A DNA stretch of 64,000 nt from Altibacter sp. HG106 (GTDB lineage: Bacteria > Bacteroidota > Bacteroidia > Flavobacteriales > Flavobacteriaceae), in the NCBI RefSeq assembly GCF_028561755.1, contig NZ_JAQQTD010000004.1:124001-188000 (forward strand). Direction: 5' to 3'. Numbering within the stretch: the first letter of the stretch is position 1; each line of letters starts with the position of its first letter. Made by a program: the position numbers and the translations under genes. The notes under the pieces are model-generated. The model made no database searches. It was not told the origin of the DNA and saw nothing but the letters and a program-made list of their open reading frames with translations. This document shows positions 27,598 to 36,541 of this stretch, one piece after another.

Positions 27598-28254
27598 ATG
27601 GCACTAGATAAAAATCAAATCGCACAACGCATCGCGAAAGAAGTAAAAGACGGCTACTATGTTAATCTGGGAATTGGTATTCCTACCTTGGTGGCAAACT
27701 TTGTACGTGATGATATAGAAGTAGAGTTTCAGAGTGAAAACGGAATTTTAGGAATGGGACCCTTTCCTGTCGAAGGACAGGAAGATGCTGACCTAATCAA
27801 TGCTGGGAAGCAGACCATCACAGCCTTGCCGGGGGCGTCCTTTTTTGATTCTGCCTTAAGTTTTTCTATGATCCGTGGGCAGCATGTAGACCTAACCATT
27901 TTGGGAGCCATGGAAGTGGCACAGAATGGAGATATTGCCAACTGGAAGATTCCCGGAAAAATGGTCAAGGGGATGGGAGGGGCAATGGATTTAGTGGCTT
28001 CCGCAGAAAATATAATCGTCGCCATGATGCATACCAATAAGGCAGGGGCTTCTAAGCTACTAAAGCGCTGTAGTTTGCCTTTAACGGGTGTTAATTGCGT
28101 GACCAAGATTGTGACCAACCTGGCAGTTCTGGATATTAAAGACAACGCCTTTCATTTAAAAGAAAGAGCGCCTGGAGTGACGGTAGAAATGATCAAAGAA
28201 GCTACTGAGGGAGACCTCATCGTGGCCGGAGATATTCCCGAGATGGTCTTTTAA
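27598..28254 (+). CDS. scoB: 3-oxoacid CoA-transferase subunit B
   Basis: The 218-residue protein carries the catalytic glutamate in the motif SENGILGMGPFP (about residues 43-54), which forms the glutamyl-CoA thioester in family I CoA-transferases. VNLGIGIPTLV at residues 21-31 is the other signature. It follows scoA after 2 nt. The subunits form an alpha2beta2 enzyme. A strong terminator ends the unit. Confidence 0.95.
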   Translation: MALDKNQIAQRIAKEVKDGYYVNLGIGIPTLVANFVRDDIEVEFQSENGILGMGPFPVEGQEDADLINAGKQTITALPGASFFDSALSFSMIRGQHVDLTILGAMEVAQNGDIANWKIPGKMVKGMGGAMDLVASAENIIVAMMHTNKAGASKLLKRCSLPLTGVNCVTKIVTNLAVLDIKDNAFHLKERAPGVTVEMIKEATEGDLIVAGDIPEMVF

Positions 28255-28276
28255 TAGCACTTCAATACAATAAAAA

Positions 28277-28303
28277 ACCCCGTTTTGCAACGGGGTATTT
28301 TTA
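28277..28303 (+). terminator. Terminator after scoB
   Basis: ACCCCGTT (28277-28284) pairs perfectly with AACGGGGT (28289-28296) around a 4-nt loop, then a T-rich run. It lies 23 nt after the scoB stop. Confidence 0.85.
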
Positions 28304-28447
28304 TGTTTTATTGTAGGAAAAAACTTAAACCAAGAGAGTAAATGTTAAAAATATATGTATTTTAACGAAATATTAGGTATTTAATCGTGATTATTAAAAT
28401 TCTATTGCATATTAGCAGTCCCAAATCACACTAACAAAAACCTACTT
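28304..28447. other. AT-rich gap before the possible micro-gene
   Basis: This is part of the 372-bp stretch between scoB and the ABC gene. It is strongly AT-rich and has no ORF I can support and no clear TAnnTTTG/TTTG pair. It may hold the promoter of the possible micro-gene at 28448, but I cannot point to it. Confidence 0.3.
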
Positions 28448-28537
28448 ATGCAACGTTTTTTAAATTCCTTCAGAAATACAGTACGACTGATAAAAAGTGT
28501 TATGTATGTCGCTAAAAAGGTTTTTTTAATAATGTAA
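28448..28537 (+). CDS. Possible micro-protein of 29 residues
   Basis: An ATG ORF encodes a short, strongly basic peptide, MQRFLNSFRNTVRLIK followed by a hydrophobic tail ending VFLIM. It has Arg at 3, 9 and 13, Lys at 16, and Lys-Lys at 23-24, with hydrophobic residues spaced for an amphipathic helix. It lies alone between scoB and the ABC gene and is followed 57 nt later by a perfect terminator stem on the plus strand, which has no other plus-strand transcript to end. I do not recognise a family. It could instead be part of a small RNA. Confidence 0.35.
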   Translation: MQRFLNSFRNTVRLIKSVMYVAKKVFLIM

Positions 28538-28593
28538 TTTTCAGAGTAATCTTTCAAATCCCAAATCTGCTACGACGATACAGATAAAGGTAG

Positions 28594-28628
28594 GCCCGTT
28601 CTTTGTGAGGTTAGAACGGGCTTTTTTT
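28594..28628 (+). terminator. Plus-strand terminator with no known upstream gene
   Basis: GCCCGTTCT (28594-28602) pairs perfectly with AGAACGGGC (28613-28621), and a T-run (28622-28628) follows on the plus strand. On the minus strand there is no T-run, so it does not end the ABC gene (minus strand), whose stop codon lies inside the T-run. It therefore points to a plus-strand transcript from the 28303-28594 gap. Confidence 0.75.
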
Positions 28629-30315
28629 ATAGTCCCTTCGGAATTGCATCAATAAGTCTTTTCGTATATTCTTTGGTAGGGTTGGCGTACACCTCATCGG
28701 CATCGCCCACTTCTTCCAGACGTCCTTCGTTCATCACCAACAGTTGATCGGCCATGTATTTCACCACCGCCAAGTCATGAGAAATAAAGATATAGGTAAA
28801 GTTAAAGCGCTCCTTCAATTTGTTGAGTAGATTAAGCACTTGAGCTTGTACCGAAATATCCAAGGCAGAAACCGATTCATCGCAAATAATCAGTGATGGT
28901 TCTACGGCGATGGTTCGGGCAATCCCTACCCGCTGTCGCTGTCCTCCTGACAATTGATGTGGATACCGATGGTAATACGTAGGGTCTAATCCCACCCGTT
29001 CCAACAACGTTTCTGCTCTTTTCTTCCGGTTGCGTTTTCCGGTACCGATATGGTGAACGGCCATTACTTCGGTAAGCGCCTCTCCAATAAGAATTCTTGG
29101 ATTGAGCGAGGCAAACGGGTCTTGAAAGATGAGTTGAATTTCTTTCCGAAGTTGCCTAATTTCTCCTTTGGAAAGGGTGGTTAGTTCCTTTCCACGGTAA
29201 CGAATGGAGCCTTGGGTGGCGGGTTCTAACTGAAGAATTACTTTTCCCAATGTCGATTTGCCACAGCCGGACTCACCAACCAACCCCACCGTTTCTCCTT
29301 CATAGACTTGAAAATTTACACCTTTTACCGCCTCAACTGTGGTTTTTCCACCAAATACTCCTGCATTGGACAGGTAGGTTTTGTGCAAATCATCTACTTC
29401 CAGAAGGGGCGTTTTGGTATAGATCTTTTTATGTTGTTGGGCGCGTTGTTGCGGCGATACCGCTATCGGTTTGAATGAACTTTCAGCAATAGCGGCAATG
29501 GTGGGTAACGTGGCTAAGCGTGTGTCCAGCGATGGGCGCGAAGCCAAGAGCGCTTTAGTATAGGGTTTCTTCGGAAGCTTAAAAATCTGATAGGCAGTGC
29601 CTTGTTCCACTAGGTTTCCCTGATACATCACCAAGACCCGGTCTGCAATTTCTGAAACCAAGGCAAGATCATGTGAAATAAAAAGCAGGCTCATTCCGGT
29701 TTCGGCTTGAAGCTCTTTAAGCAATACCATAATTTCCTTCTGAACCGTTACATCTAATGCGGTCGTAGGTTCGTCAGCGATCAACAATTTTGGCTTGCAT
29801 GAGAGCGCCATGGCAATCATTACCCGTTGCATTTGTCCGCCACTTAATTGATGGGGATAACTGTAGAAGATCGTTTCGGGTCTGGGAAGTTTTACCTTCT
29901 GAAACAACCGGATGACTTCTTTTTTCGCATTTCGTTGGGTAATGGTTTCGTGCTGCTGAAGCATTTCCATCACTTGCTTGCCACATTTCATAGATGGGTT
30001 TAGGGCGCTCATAGGCTCTTGAAAGATCATGGCAATCTCCTTTCCGCGTAAGCGATTCCAAGCCGAAGGATATTGATCGATCAGCGATTTCTCCTGAAAC
30101 GACATGGCACCGGTGATAAAGCTTGTTTTTTGGGGTAGCAATCCCATCATGGCCATAGCCGTTACCGATTTTCCCGACCCAGATTCACCCACAAGGCCAA
30201 CGACCTCATTGGCGTGAATTTCGAAGGAGATGCCATGTACTACTTCGGTCCTCTTTTTTTTAGTTCCGAAGGAAATACGAAGCTCCTCTAGCTGAAGGAT
30301 GGTCTTGTGGTTCAC
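28627..30315 (-). CDS. Tandem ABC transporter ATPase (DppD-DppF-like fusion)
   Basis: The 562-residue protein contains two complete ABC modules of the dipeptide/oligopeptide/nickel type. Domain 1 (about 5-255) has Walker A GESGSGKS, signature LSGGQMQR and Walker B LLIADEPTTAL. Domain 2 (about 300-560) has GESGCGKS, LSGGQRQR and LIICDESVSALD. The fused layout resembles YejF-type ATPases. No permease or binding protein is adjacent, so the membrane partners must be encoded elsewhere. Start is GTG at 30315; no downstream ATG is compatible with domain 1. Confidence 0.92.
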   Translation of the reverse strand: MNHKTILQLEELRISFGTKKKRTEVVHGISFEIHANEVVGLVGESGSGKSVTAMAMMGLLPQKTSFITGAMSFQEKSLIDQYPSAWNRLRGKEIAMIFQEPMSALNPSMKCGKQVMEMLQQHETITQRNAKKEVIRLFQKVKLPRPETIFYSYPHQLSGGQMQRVMIAMALSCKPKLLIADEPTTALDVTVQKEIMVLLKELQAETGMSLLFISHDLALVSEIADRVLVMYQGNLVEQGTAYQIFKLPKKPYTKALLASRPSLDTRLATLPTIAAIAESSFKPIAVSPQQRAQQHKKIYTKTPLLEVDDLHKTYLSNAGVFGGKTTVEAVKGVNFQVYEGETVGLVGESGCGKSTLGKVILQLEPATQGSIRYRGKELTTLSKGEIRQLRKEIQLIFQDPFASLNPRILIGEALTEVMAVHHIGTGKRNRKKRAETLLERVGLDPTYYHRYPHQLSGGQRQRVGIARTIAVEPSLIICDESVSALDISVQAQVLNLLNKLKERFNFTYIFISHDLAVVKYMADQLLVMNEGRLEEVGDADEVYANPTKEYTKRLIDAIPKGL

Positions 30316-30623
30316 AATTCAAAGATACACATTCTAAACCCCGAAACAGAAGCTCGTTTTCCAAAAAACGAAAACGTTTTAGTAAAATCTATTATTCTGT
30401 TAAAACACAGAAAAACAGTGCATTAGACAATAACTTTAAGAGACTGTTAAAAATTTAACATACACTTCATCGAATATATTTTCGTTTTCGTAATTTATTT
30501 CTTTATTTAGAGCAATATCCCTAACAAATCTGACGAATAACACGCTATTTTACAGCGAAAAGTAACTTTTATTGAAACAGTAACTAATTTAATTCTACAC
30601 TTAATTTTTTAACAACCATCATT
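30316..30623. other. 308-bp divergent region with palindromes
   Basis: This holds the promoters of the ABC gene (minus) and the large subtilase gene (plus). I see a perfect -7 box for the ABC gene at 30320-30327. There are several short inverted repeats: a 7-bp pair at 30355-30361/30370-30376, a 10-bp palindrome AAAACGTTTT at 30371-30380, and GTTAAA/TTTAAC at 30446-30459. No ORF is supported. For the subtilase, several one-mismatch -7 boxes exist but none stands out. Confidence 0.45.
30320..30327 (-). promoter_or_regulatory. -7 element abutting the ABC gene (candidate leaderless)
   Basis: The minus strand reads TATCTTTG, ending exactly 4 nt before the GTG start at 30315. The implied transcription start is at the start codon. 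The -33 region has only a weak TTTC. Confidence 0.5.
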
Positions 30624-33600
30624 ATGAATTACAACTACTTCTTCAGAAGAAGAGGATGGCTTTTGCTCCTATTCTTCGTAAGTACCTGGGCGTTTTCCCA
30701 AACCAATCAAGAAAGACAACAAATTACAAGTCGGTATGACCTTCCCTCCCTCACCGCCTTGGAGCAACGATTGGACGCTCAAGAAAAAGCACAAAAACAG
30801 CAAGCCCTATTAACCGCACAGCAACGCGGATTAGAAACACGGGTGGTACTACCCGACGGTGGTATCGCGGAACTTCAATACATCGCCGAAGATGGAAGTC
30901 CTATTTATTTTCGCACATTCAATGTCAACGCTGCCATTTCTACCCGCGCCAACTATTTGAATAGTGGCGGCGGATTGGGCCTTAACATCGACGGGCAAAA
31001 TATGACCGCCTACGTTTGGGACGGGGGGCATGCCCGTGTCACACACCAGGAATACGACGGTCCCGGCGGAAGTAATCGAGTGACTATTCAAGACGCGGCT
31101 TCCGAAGGGGGAACGCAGCTCAACTTCCACGCGGCGCATGTTACCGGAACCATCACCGCTTCCGGTGTGCAATCGAATGCGAAAGGAATGGCACCACAAT
31201 CCAGTGTGCGCGGATACATGTGGAACAACGATATCGCCGAAGCCACGGCTGCGGCTGCCAATGGAATGCTGTTATCAAATCATAGCTATGGATTTCGTTC
31301 AGACCTAGTACCCGACTACTATTTTGGGGCGTACATAAGCGAATCTCGCGATTGGGATGAAGTGATGTATAACGCACCTTTCTATTTGATGGTAGTGGCC
31401 GCTGGTAACGACGGAAATACCAATTACAATGGAAGTCCGTTGAATGGAAATTCGGCCTACGACAAGCTTACAGGGCACTCTACGTCTAAAAATAATATGG
31501 TGGTTGCGAACGCGCAAGATGCCAATATTGATGGAAGTGGTAATTTAATTAGCGTGAACGTCAATAGCTCCAGTAGCGAAGGTCCTACAGACGACCTGCG
31601 TATCAAGCCCGATATTACTGGGAACGGTACTTCGGTAACGTCTACCTACGAGTCCAGTAATTCTGCCTACGGAACGATTACTGGGACGTCAATGGCCTCT
31701 CCCAATGTCACCGGTTCTTTATTGCTACTTCAGCAGCATCATAACAATTTGAACGGAAGTTACATGCGTGCAGCAACCTTAAAGGGCTTGGCACTGCATA
31801 CTGCCGATGATGCGGGTCCTTCAGGTCCGGATGCCGTATACGGTTGGGGTTTGATGAACACCAAGCGCGCTGCTGAAACGATCAGCGATGAAGGTGTTAA
31901 TAGTATTATTGACGAACTCACCCTAAGCTCGGGTCAAACGTATACTGTGACCGTAGAGGCTGATGGCGTAAACGACCTATTAGCGTCGATTTCGTGGACT
32001 GACCTTCCGGGTACGGCTACAACAGCTACCAACTCTTCTACTCCTCGCTTGGTAAACGATTTAGATATTCGTGTAACCCAAGGGGGAAGTACTTTTGCAC
32101 CTTACCGTCTCACCTCTATTACCACCAATGGTACGGGAGACAATTCCGTAGATCCATACGAACGTGTGGATGTTTCTGGAGCTACAGGAACGTACACGAT
32201 TACTGTAACCCACAAAGGATCATTGAGTAGTGGAAGTCAGAATTTCAGTTTGATCGTTACTGGAATTACCGACGAGGCGGCTGTTTGTGATGCTACCACA
32301 CCCACCGGATTAAATGTTTCTGGCGTAGGATCTAACTCGGCAATCGTTCAGTGGGATGCCGTGGCAGGAGCAACGTACGATGTGCGTTATCGAGTAAGCG
32401 GAACGACTTCATGGACGGTACAAGCGGCCAGCGGAACTTCCGCAACACTCTCTGGATTAGCGTCAGAAACTACCTATCAGGTGCAGGTACGTAGCAAGTG
32501 TAACGACGGTACTACTTCTTCTTACAGTGGTTCACAAACCTTCACAACAACAGAAGTACAATTGGTTTATTGTGATTCCCAGGGGAATAACGTGAGCGAT
32601 GAATACATCAGTAACGTCGAGATCGGAAGTATTGACAACAGTTCAGGATCTGGGAATGGCTATTCCGACTTCACAAATATCAGTACTGATCTGGCGAAGA
32701 ACAATTCGGTAACGATTACGGTCACTCCAACCTGGACGGGGACGGTGTATTCGGAAGCCTATGCGGCCTGGATCGACTATAACCAAGATGGTGATTTTGC
32801 CGATAGTGGCGAACAGGTTTGGACGCGTTCAGCAACGACCGCTACCCCGGTAAGTGGAAGCTTTACGGTGCCTAGTTCGGCGGCAGATGGTCCTACGCGA
32901 CTGCGGATTTCCATGAAATACAACGGTATTCCTGGTCCGTGTGAAACCTTTACCTATGGTGAAGTGGAAGACTATACGGTGAACATTACAGGAGGCGGTG
33001 CAGATACACAAGCTCCTTCCGCTCCTGCAAACCTTTCCGCTTCGAACGTAACACAGACGACAGCTACATTAAGCTGGACGGCGTCCACAGATAATGTTGG
33101 TGTTACCGGATACGAAGTATTCCAGGGAAGTAGTAGTTTAGGAACCGTAACCGGAACCTCTACGAACATCACCGGACTGACCGCAAGTACCACCTATTCT
33201 TTTAGAGTACGTGCGTTTGACGCTGCCGGCAATGACTCTGCGTTCAGCAATACGGTGTCGGTAACTACCCTCTCAGATACGGTCGACTATTGTGATTCTC
33301 AAGGAAATGATTCTTCTTATGAGTGGATTGACCTGGTTCGTTTGAACAATATCAATAATGTCACAGGAGACGATGGCGGATACGCCGATTATACGAACCT
33401 TACCGCCAATGTGCCTTACGGTTCAAATACCATGTATGTGAGTGCCGGATTCTCTGGTTCCAGTTATTTGGAGTATTGGAAAATTTGGATCGACTACAAT
33501 AAGGATGGCGATTTTGAAGACAGTGGCGAATTATTGGCCAGCGGTTCATCTTCTAGCAGCGCAACCTTAAGCGCAAGCTTCACCGTGCCTACCTCGGCAG

Positions 33601-34001
33601 CACCCGGAGTAACGCGGATGCGTGTTTCTATGAAATACAATAGCGCGCAGTCTTCTTGTGAAACCTTTACTTACGGAGAAGTTGAAGACTATTCTGTAAA
33701 TATCGGTCAGGCTGCCACTGGCGTTTTTGCCGAAGGCGAAGCAGGAGAAACGCTTGGAACAGGTTCTGAAGTGTTTGGAATGCAATTGTATCCAAACCCG
33801 GCATCTAACGTATTGAACGTAACCATGCTCGACAATCGTGAAGCTAACTTTGTGATCGTAAACACCCTGGGTCAGGAAGTGCAGCAGGGCACGATCCACA
33901 GAGAGGCTGCAATCAATGTATCTTCCTTAGCCTCCGGAATGTATATCATTAAGATAAACGACGGACAAAAGCAGAAGATCGAACGATTCATCAAGGAATA
34001 G
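30624..34001 (+). CDS. Large S8 subtilisin-like peptidase with two GEVED repeats and T9SS tail
   Basis: The 1125-residue protein has a signal peptide (to about FSQ, residue 26), an S8 domain with Asp133 (VWDGG), His172 (AAHVTGTI), Asn262 (GND) and Ser356 (GTSMASP), then FN3 (about 556-642), GEVED (about 649-789), FN3 (about 796-882), a second GEVED (about 887-1025) and a C-terminal T9SS type A sorting domain (about 1052-1125). Each GEVED repeat starts YCDSQGN and ends GEVEDY, with a DYNxDGDF loop that probably binds calcium. It is likely a cell-surface or secreted protease. No partner gene is adjacent. Confidence 0.93.
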   Translation: MNYNYFFRRRGWLLLLFFVSTWAFSQTNQERQQITSRYDLPSLTALEQRLDAQEKAQKQQALLTAQQRGLETRVVLPDGGIAELQYIAEDGSPIYFRTFNVNAAISTRANYLNSGGGLGLNIDGQNMTAYVWDGGHARVTHQEYDGPGGSNRVTIQDAASEGGTQLNFHAAHVTGTITASGVQSNAKGMAPQSSVRGYMWNNDIAEATAAAANGMLLSNHSYGFRSDLVPDYYFGAYISESRDWDEVMYNAPFYLMVVAAGNDGNTNYNGSPLNGNSAYDKLTGHSTSKNNMVVANAQDANIDGSGNLISVNVNSSSSEGPTDDLRIKPDITGNGTSVTSTYESSNSAYGTITGTSMASPNVTGSLLLLQQHHNNLNGSYMRAATLKGLALHTADDAGPSGPDAVYGWGLMNTKRAAETISDEGVNSIIDELTLSSGQTYTVTVEADGVNDLLASISWTDLPGTATTATNSSTPRLVNDLDIRVTQGGSTFAPYRLTSITTNGTGDNSVDPYERVDVSGATGTYTITVTHKGSLSSGSQNFSLIVTGITDEAAVCDATTPTGLNVSGVGSNSAIVQWDAVAGATYDVRYRVSGTTSWTVQAASGTSATLSGLASETTYQVQVRSKCNDGTTSSYSGSQTFTTTEVQLVYCDSQGNNVSDEYISNVEIGSIDNSSGSGNGYSDFTNISTDLAKNNSVTITVTPTWTGTVYSEAYAAWIDYNQDGDFADSGEQVWTRSATTATPVSGSFTVPSSAADGPTRLRISMKYNGIPGPCETFTYGEVEDYTVNITGGGADTQAPSAPANLSASNVTQTTATLSWTASTDNVGVTGYEVFQGSSSLGTVTGTSTNITGLTASTTYSFRVRAFDAAGNDSAFSNTVSVTTLSDTVDYCDSQGNDSSYEWIDLVRLNNINNVTGDDGGYADYTNLTANVPYGSNTMYVSAGFSGSSYLEYWKIWIDYNKDGDFEDSGELLASGSSSSSATLSASFTVPTSAAPGVTRMRVSMKYNSAQSSCETFTYGEVEDYSVNIGQAATGVFAEGEAGETLGTGSEVFGMQLYPNPASNVLNVTMLDNREANFVIVNTLGQEVQQGTIHREAAINVSSLASGMYIIKINDGQKQKIERFIKE

Positions 34002-34026
34002 GTTGTCAGATTCCTAGTTCTTGTAC

Positions 34027-34057
34027 AAATCCCGCTCCTTGGAGCGGGATTTTTTTT
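34027..34057 (+). terminator. Terminator after the large subtilase
   Basis: AAATCCCGCTCC (34027-34038) and GGAGCGGGATTT (34041-34052) form a perfect 12-bp stem with a 2-nt loop (so in practice some inner pairs open), and the T-run continues to 34057. It overlaps the stop codon of the convergent exonuclease gene. Confidence 0.88.
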
Positions 34058-34769
34058 ACACTGATAAGATTTGGTGGTCCTCGAGCAAGGCTTCGTTTCG
34101 AAACCTTAGAAAGAGTTGGGCCACAGTTACTACGTCTCGCTCACAATATTCGATAATACGATCCAGGTCGTTGTTTTGGTAGTACACATCACGCACCTGG
34201 CTGCCATCAATATCTTCTTTGGGAGAAGGCACGCCCAATACATGTGCCAATAGTTTTAGCGAGGTAAAGGTTTTGTAATCACCAAACTTCCAAAGTTCCA
34301 TAGTGTCTAAATGAGGCACTTCCCACGGTTTTTTTCCGAATAGGTTAAGTTTCTGCGGAAGAGAAATTCCGTGAATGATCATGCGTCGTGCGATATACGG
34401 AAAATCAAATTCTTTCCCATTATGCGCCACCAATAGATGATGCGGTCTGTTGAAGTGGCCTTCCAATTTGTTTTTGAAGGCGGTGAGTAGGTCTTTTTCA
34501 GTCCCATGGAACGAGGTTACTCGGAACTGTTTTCCACTGCCTTGGGGTGCAAAGAATCCTGCTGAGATACAAACGATCTTTCCGAATTCAGCCCAGATAC
34601 CAGCCCGCTCGTAAAAGTCGGCTGCCGATATCTCATCCTTGCGTTGATACTGTGTTTTCACCTCCCAGAGGTCTTGTTCTAGCGGTGAAAGATCAGAGAA
34701 ATGTTGTTGTTGCGGAACGGTTTCAATATCCAAGAATAGGAGATGTTCCGGATTCACTTTGGTTAACAT
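34056..34769 (-). CDS. DEDDy-type 3'-5' exonuclease (PolB-like)
   Basis: The 237-residue protein matches the ribonuclease H-like DEDDy exonucleases. The three Exo motifs are visible: FLDIETVP near residue 12-19, AHNGKEFDFPYIARR near residue 115-129, and YCERDVVTVAQ near residue 212-222. It probably degrades or trims single-stranded DNA or RNA; the true substrate is unknown. It is a single-gene unit between two others. Confidence 0.85.
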   Translation of the reverse strand: MLTKVNPEHLLFLDIETVPQQQHFSDLSPLEQDLWEVKTQYQRKDEISAADFYERAGIWAEFGKIVCISAGFFAPQGSGKQFRVTSFHGTEKDLLTAFKNKLEGHFNRPHHLLVAHNGKEFDFPYIARRMIIHGISLPQKLNLFGKKPWEVPHLDTMELWKFGDYKTFTSLKLLAHVLGVPSPKEDIDGSQVRDVYYQNNDLDRIIEYCERDVVTVAQLFLRFRNEALLEDHQILSV

Positions 34770-34811
34770 GTGCTAGGAATTAAGAGGGGAGTCTTACGAA
34801 ACTACGAAATT

Positions 34812-35948
34812 TTATAAACTCTCCAACATGGCGTAGGCTTCGGAAACATACACGTAGAAATCGTCTGTAAAGGGCTTTCCGGAGTGAGCACCACGCTCAT
34901 GCCCGAGACGCACAATGACGAGGTCATCTTCGGGTATGGAAATAACGTACTGCCCTAAAATACCGCGCATAACAAAAATTTGTTTGTCAAGATGGTCACT
35001 CAACCAGAAGCCATACCCATACTCCGGACTTGCTTCAAACCTGGGTCGAATCGCTTTTTGGACGAATGTACTATCCAGAAGCTGCGTATTATTCCACCTT
35101 CCGTTGTTACTAAATAACTTTCCAAAGCGCGCAAAATCTCGAGCATTACTTCCCCAACAACAATATGCCTTGACCAACTGGTGCTCTTCGTCATCCCATT
35201 GCCATAAGGCCGATTGCTCAGCACCCATGGGTTGCCAAAAGGATGTATTGAAATAGTCTGGAATTTTTTGCCCCACCGCTTTTTCAATAACAATGGCCAA
35301 TAATTGGGTGTTCCCACTGAGATAGGTAAAAGATTCTCCCGGAGTATCGACGACCTCCAGATCTAGGATGAGTGGTGCCAGGTCGTCATCGTAATACGAT
35401 CGGGCGGTCATGGAAAACGGACTGTGATAACTCTCGTCCCAGTTCAATCCTGAAGCCATCGATGACAAATCGCCTACCGTAAGGTTGGTATCGGTGAATT
35501 TTGGAAAGAAGTCTCCCACGGGCTGATCCAAACTTTTGATATACCCATCGTCAATCGCCTTGCCTAAGAGGGCGGTGATCACGCTCTTGGCCATGGAAAA
35601 GGAATTGGTGTGGGAGGTTGGTCCGTAGCCATCAGCATAGCGTTCATACCACAAACTATCATTCTTGAAAATTAAGAATGCCACGGTACCCAATTCCTCG
35701 TTGATTCTCTGCAGTGCTGGCGTTGGCGCTGCCAGATTGTAGGCTTCATGCTTAGGCCAAGGCTGCGGAGTATTGCTAGGCGGAATGGTGTCGTTATCGA
35801 AATACTTGAAATCATCAATAAAGGCTGTGGTATGCCCGGTAAAGTAGACTACTCGTATTCCTTTTAGGATATAGGTCGTGTCTGTCACATGCATTAATCC
35901 GAGTAAAAACAATATAATGGCAAAAAAGAATAAAAGAAAACGTTTCAT
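34812..35948 (-). CDS. Serine beta-lactamase-like hydrolase
   Basis: The 378-residue protein has an N-terminal membrane helix (about 4-22, LLFFFAIILFLLGL), so it is either membrane-anchored or secreted. The class C-like/penicillin-binding fold shows SMAK (Ser-x-x-Lys) near residue 119-122 and a YLSGNTQ motif (YxN) near 215. It probably hydrolyses an ester or peptide; true antibiotic activity is unlikely. The ATG at 35948 is chosen because the upstream extension lies in the ogt gene. It starts 1 nt after the ogt stop, so the two are co-transcribed. Confidence 0.82.
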   Translation of the reverse strand: MKRFLLFFFAIILFLLGLMHVTDTTYILKGIRVVYFTGHTTAFIDDFKYFDNDTIPPSNTPQPWPKHEAYNLAAPTPALQRINEELGTVAFLIFKNDSLWYERYADGYGPTSHTNSFSMAKSVITALLGKAIDDGYIKSLDQPVGDFFPKFTDTNLTVGDLSSMASGLNWDESYHSPFSMTARSYYDDDLAPLILDLEVVDTPGESFTYLSGNTQLLAIVIEKAVGQKIPDYFNTSFWQPMGAEQSALWQWDDEEHQLVKAYCCWGSNARDFARFGKLFSNNGRWNNTQLLDSTFVQKAIRPRFEASPEYGYGFWLSDHLDKQIFVMRGILGQYVISIPEDDLVIVRLGHERGAHSGKPFTDDFYVYVSEAYAMLESL

Positions 35949-35949
35949 A

Positions 35950-36423
35950 TTAGAACAAGGTAGTTTGCGTAACGGGGCTTTCCAAGTCAAGCAACTTTTT
36001 TTTGCGATGTAGTCCGCCGGCATATCCTGTAAGGGAACCATCGCTTCCGATAACGCGGTGACAAGGAATCATAATAGCAATAGGGTTTTTACCATTTGCG
36101 GAAGCGGCTGCCCGAATCACTTTTGGGTCGCCCAGTTGGGTGGCTATTTCTTGATAACTTCGCGTTTTTCCGAAGGGAATCGTAAGGAGTTGATTCCACA
36201 CTTTTTTCTGAAAATCAGTCCCATGAGGGTTTAAATTGACCTCAAATGTGATGCGTTCTCCTGCAAAATACTCTTGAAGCTGTACTACTGCATTTTGTAA
36301 TAGGCTGGGAACAGCACCTTTAGAAATTGTTCCTTGATCGGAAAAGGCAATGCAAGAAATACCTGCTACAGTGCCGGTTACTGTTAACAATCCCAAGGGG
36401 GTTTCGAGGGTGTACTGCTCCAT
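35950..36423 (-). CDS. ogt: Methylated-DNA--[protein]-cysteine S-methyltransferase
   Basis: The 157-residue protein moves methyl or alkyl groups from O6-guanine to its own Cys, repairing alkylated DNA. The active site IPCHRVIGSDGSLTGYAGG (Cys near residue 121) is the diagnostic signature, preceded by the helix-turn-helix GKTRSYQEIATQLG. It is a typical Ogt/AGT length and lacks an Ada domain. It is followed closely by the serine hydrolase gene. Confidence 0.94.
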   Translation of the reverse strand: MEQYTLETPLGLLTVTGTVAGISCIAFSDQGTISKGAVPSLLQNAVVQLQEYFAGERITFEVNLNPHGTDFQKKVWNQLLTIPFGKTRSYQEIATQLGDPKVIRAAASANGKNPIAIMIPCHRVIGSDGSLTGYAGGLHRKKKLLDLESPVTQTTLF

Positions 36424-36541
36424 GGTCTAAAGGTAGTTGAAAATTTATCCAAGACCGTTTTCGGAATAAAAAAATTCAGAACTTTTTGATATATAGAAAG
36501 TTATCCCTAGTTTTATACTATCCCCCCGTAACCTTGCTACT

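Noticed and set aside
28448-28537. Certain micro-gene at 28448
   Set aside because: Without a promoter or homologue I cannot call it a confirmed gene; it is listed with low confidence.
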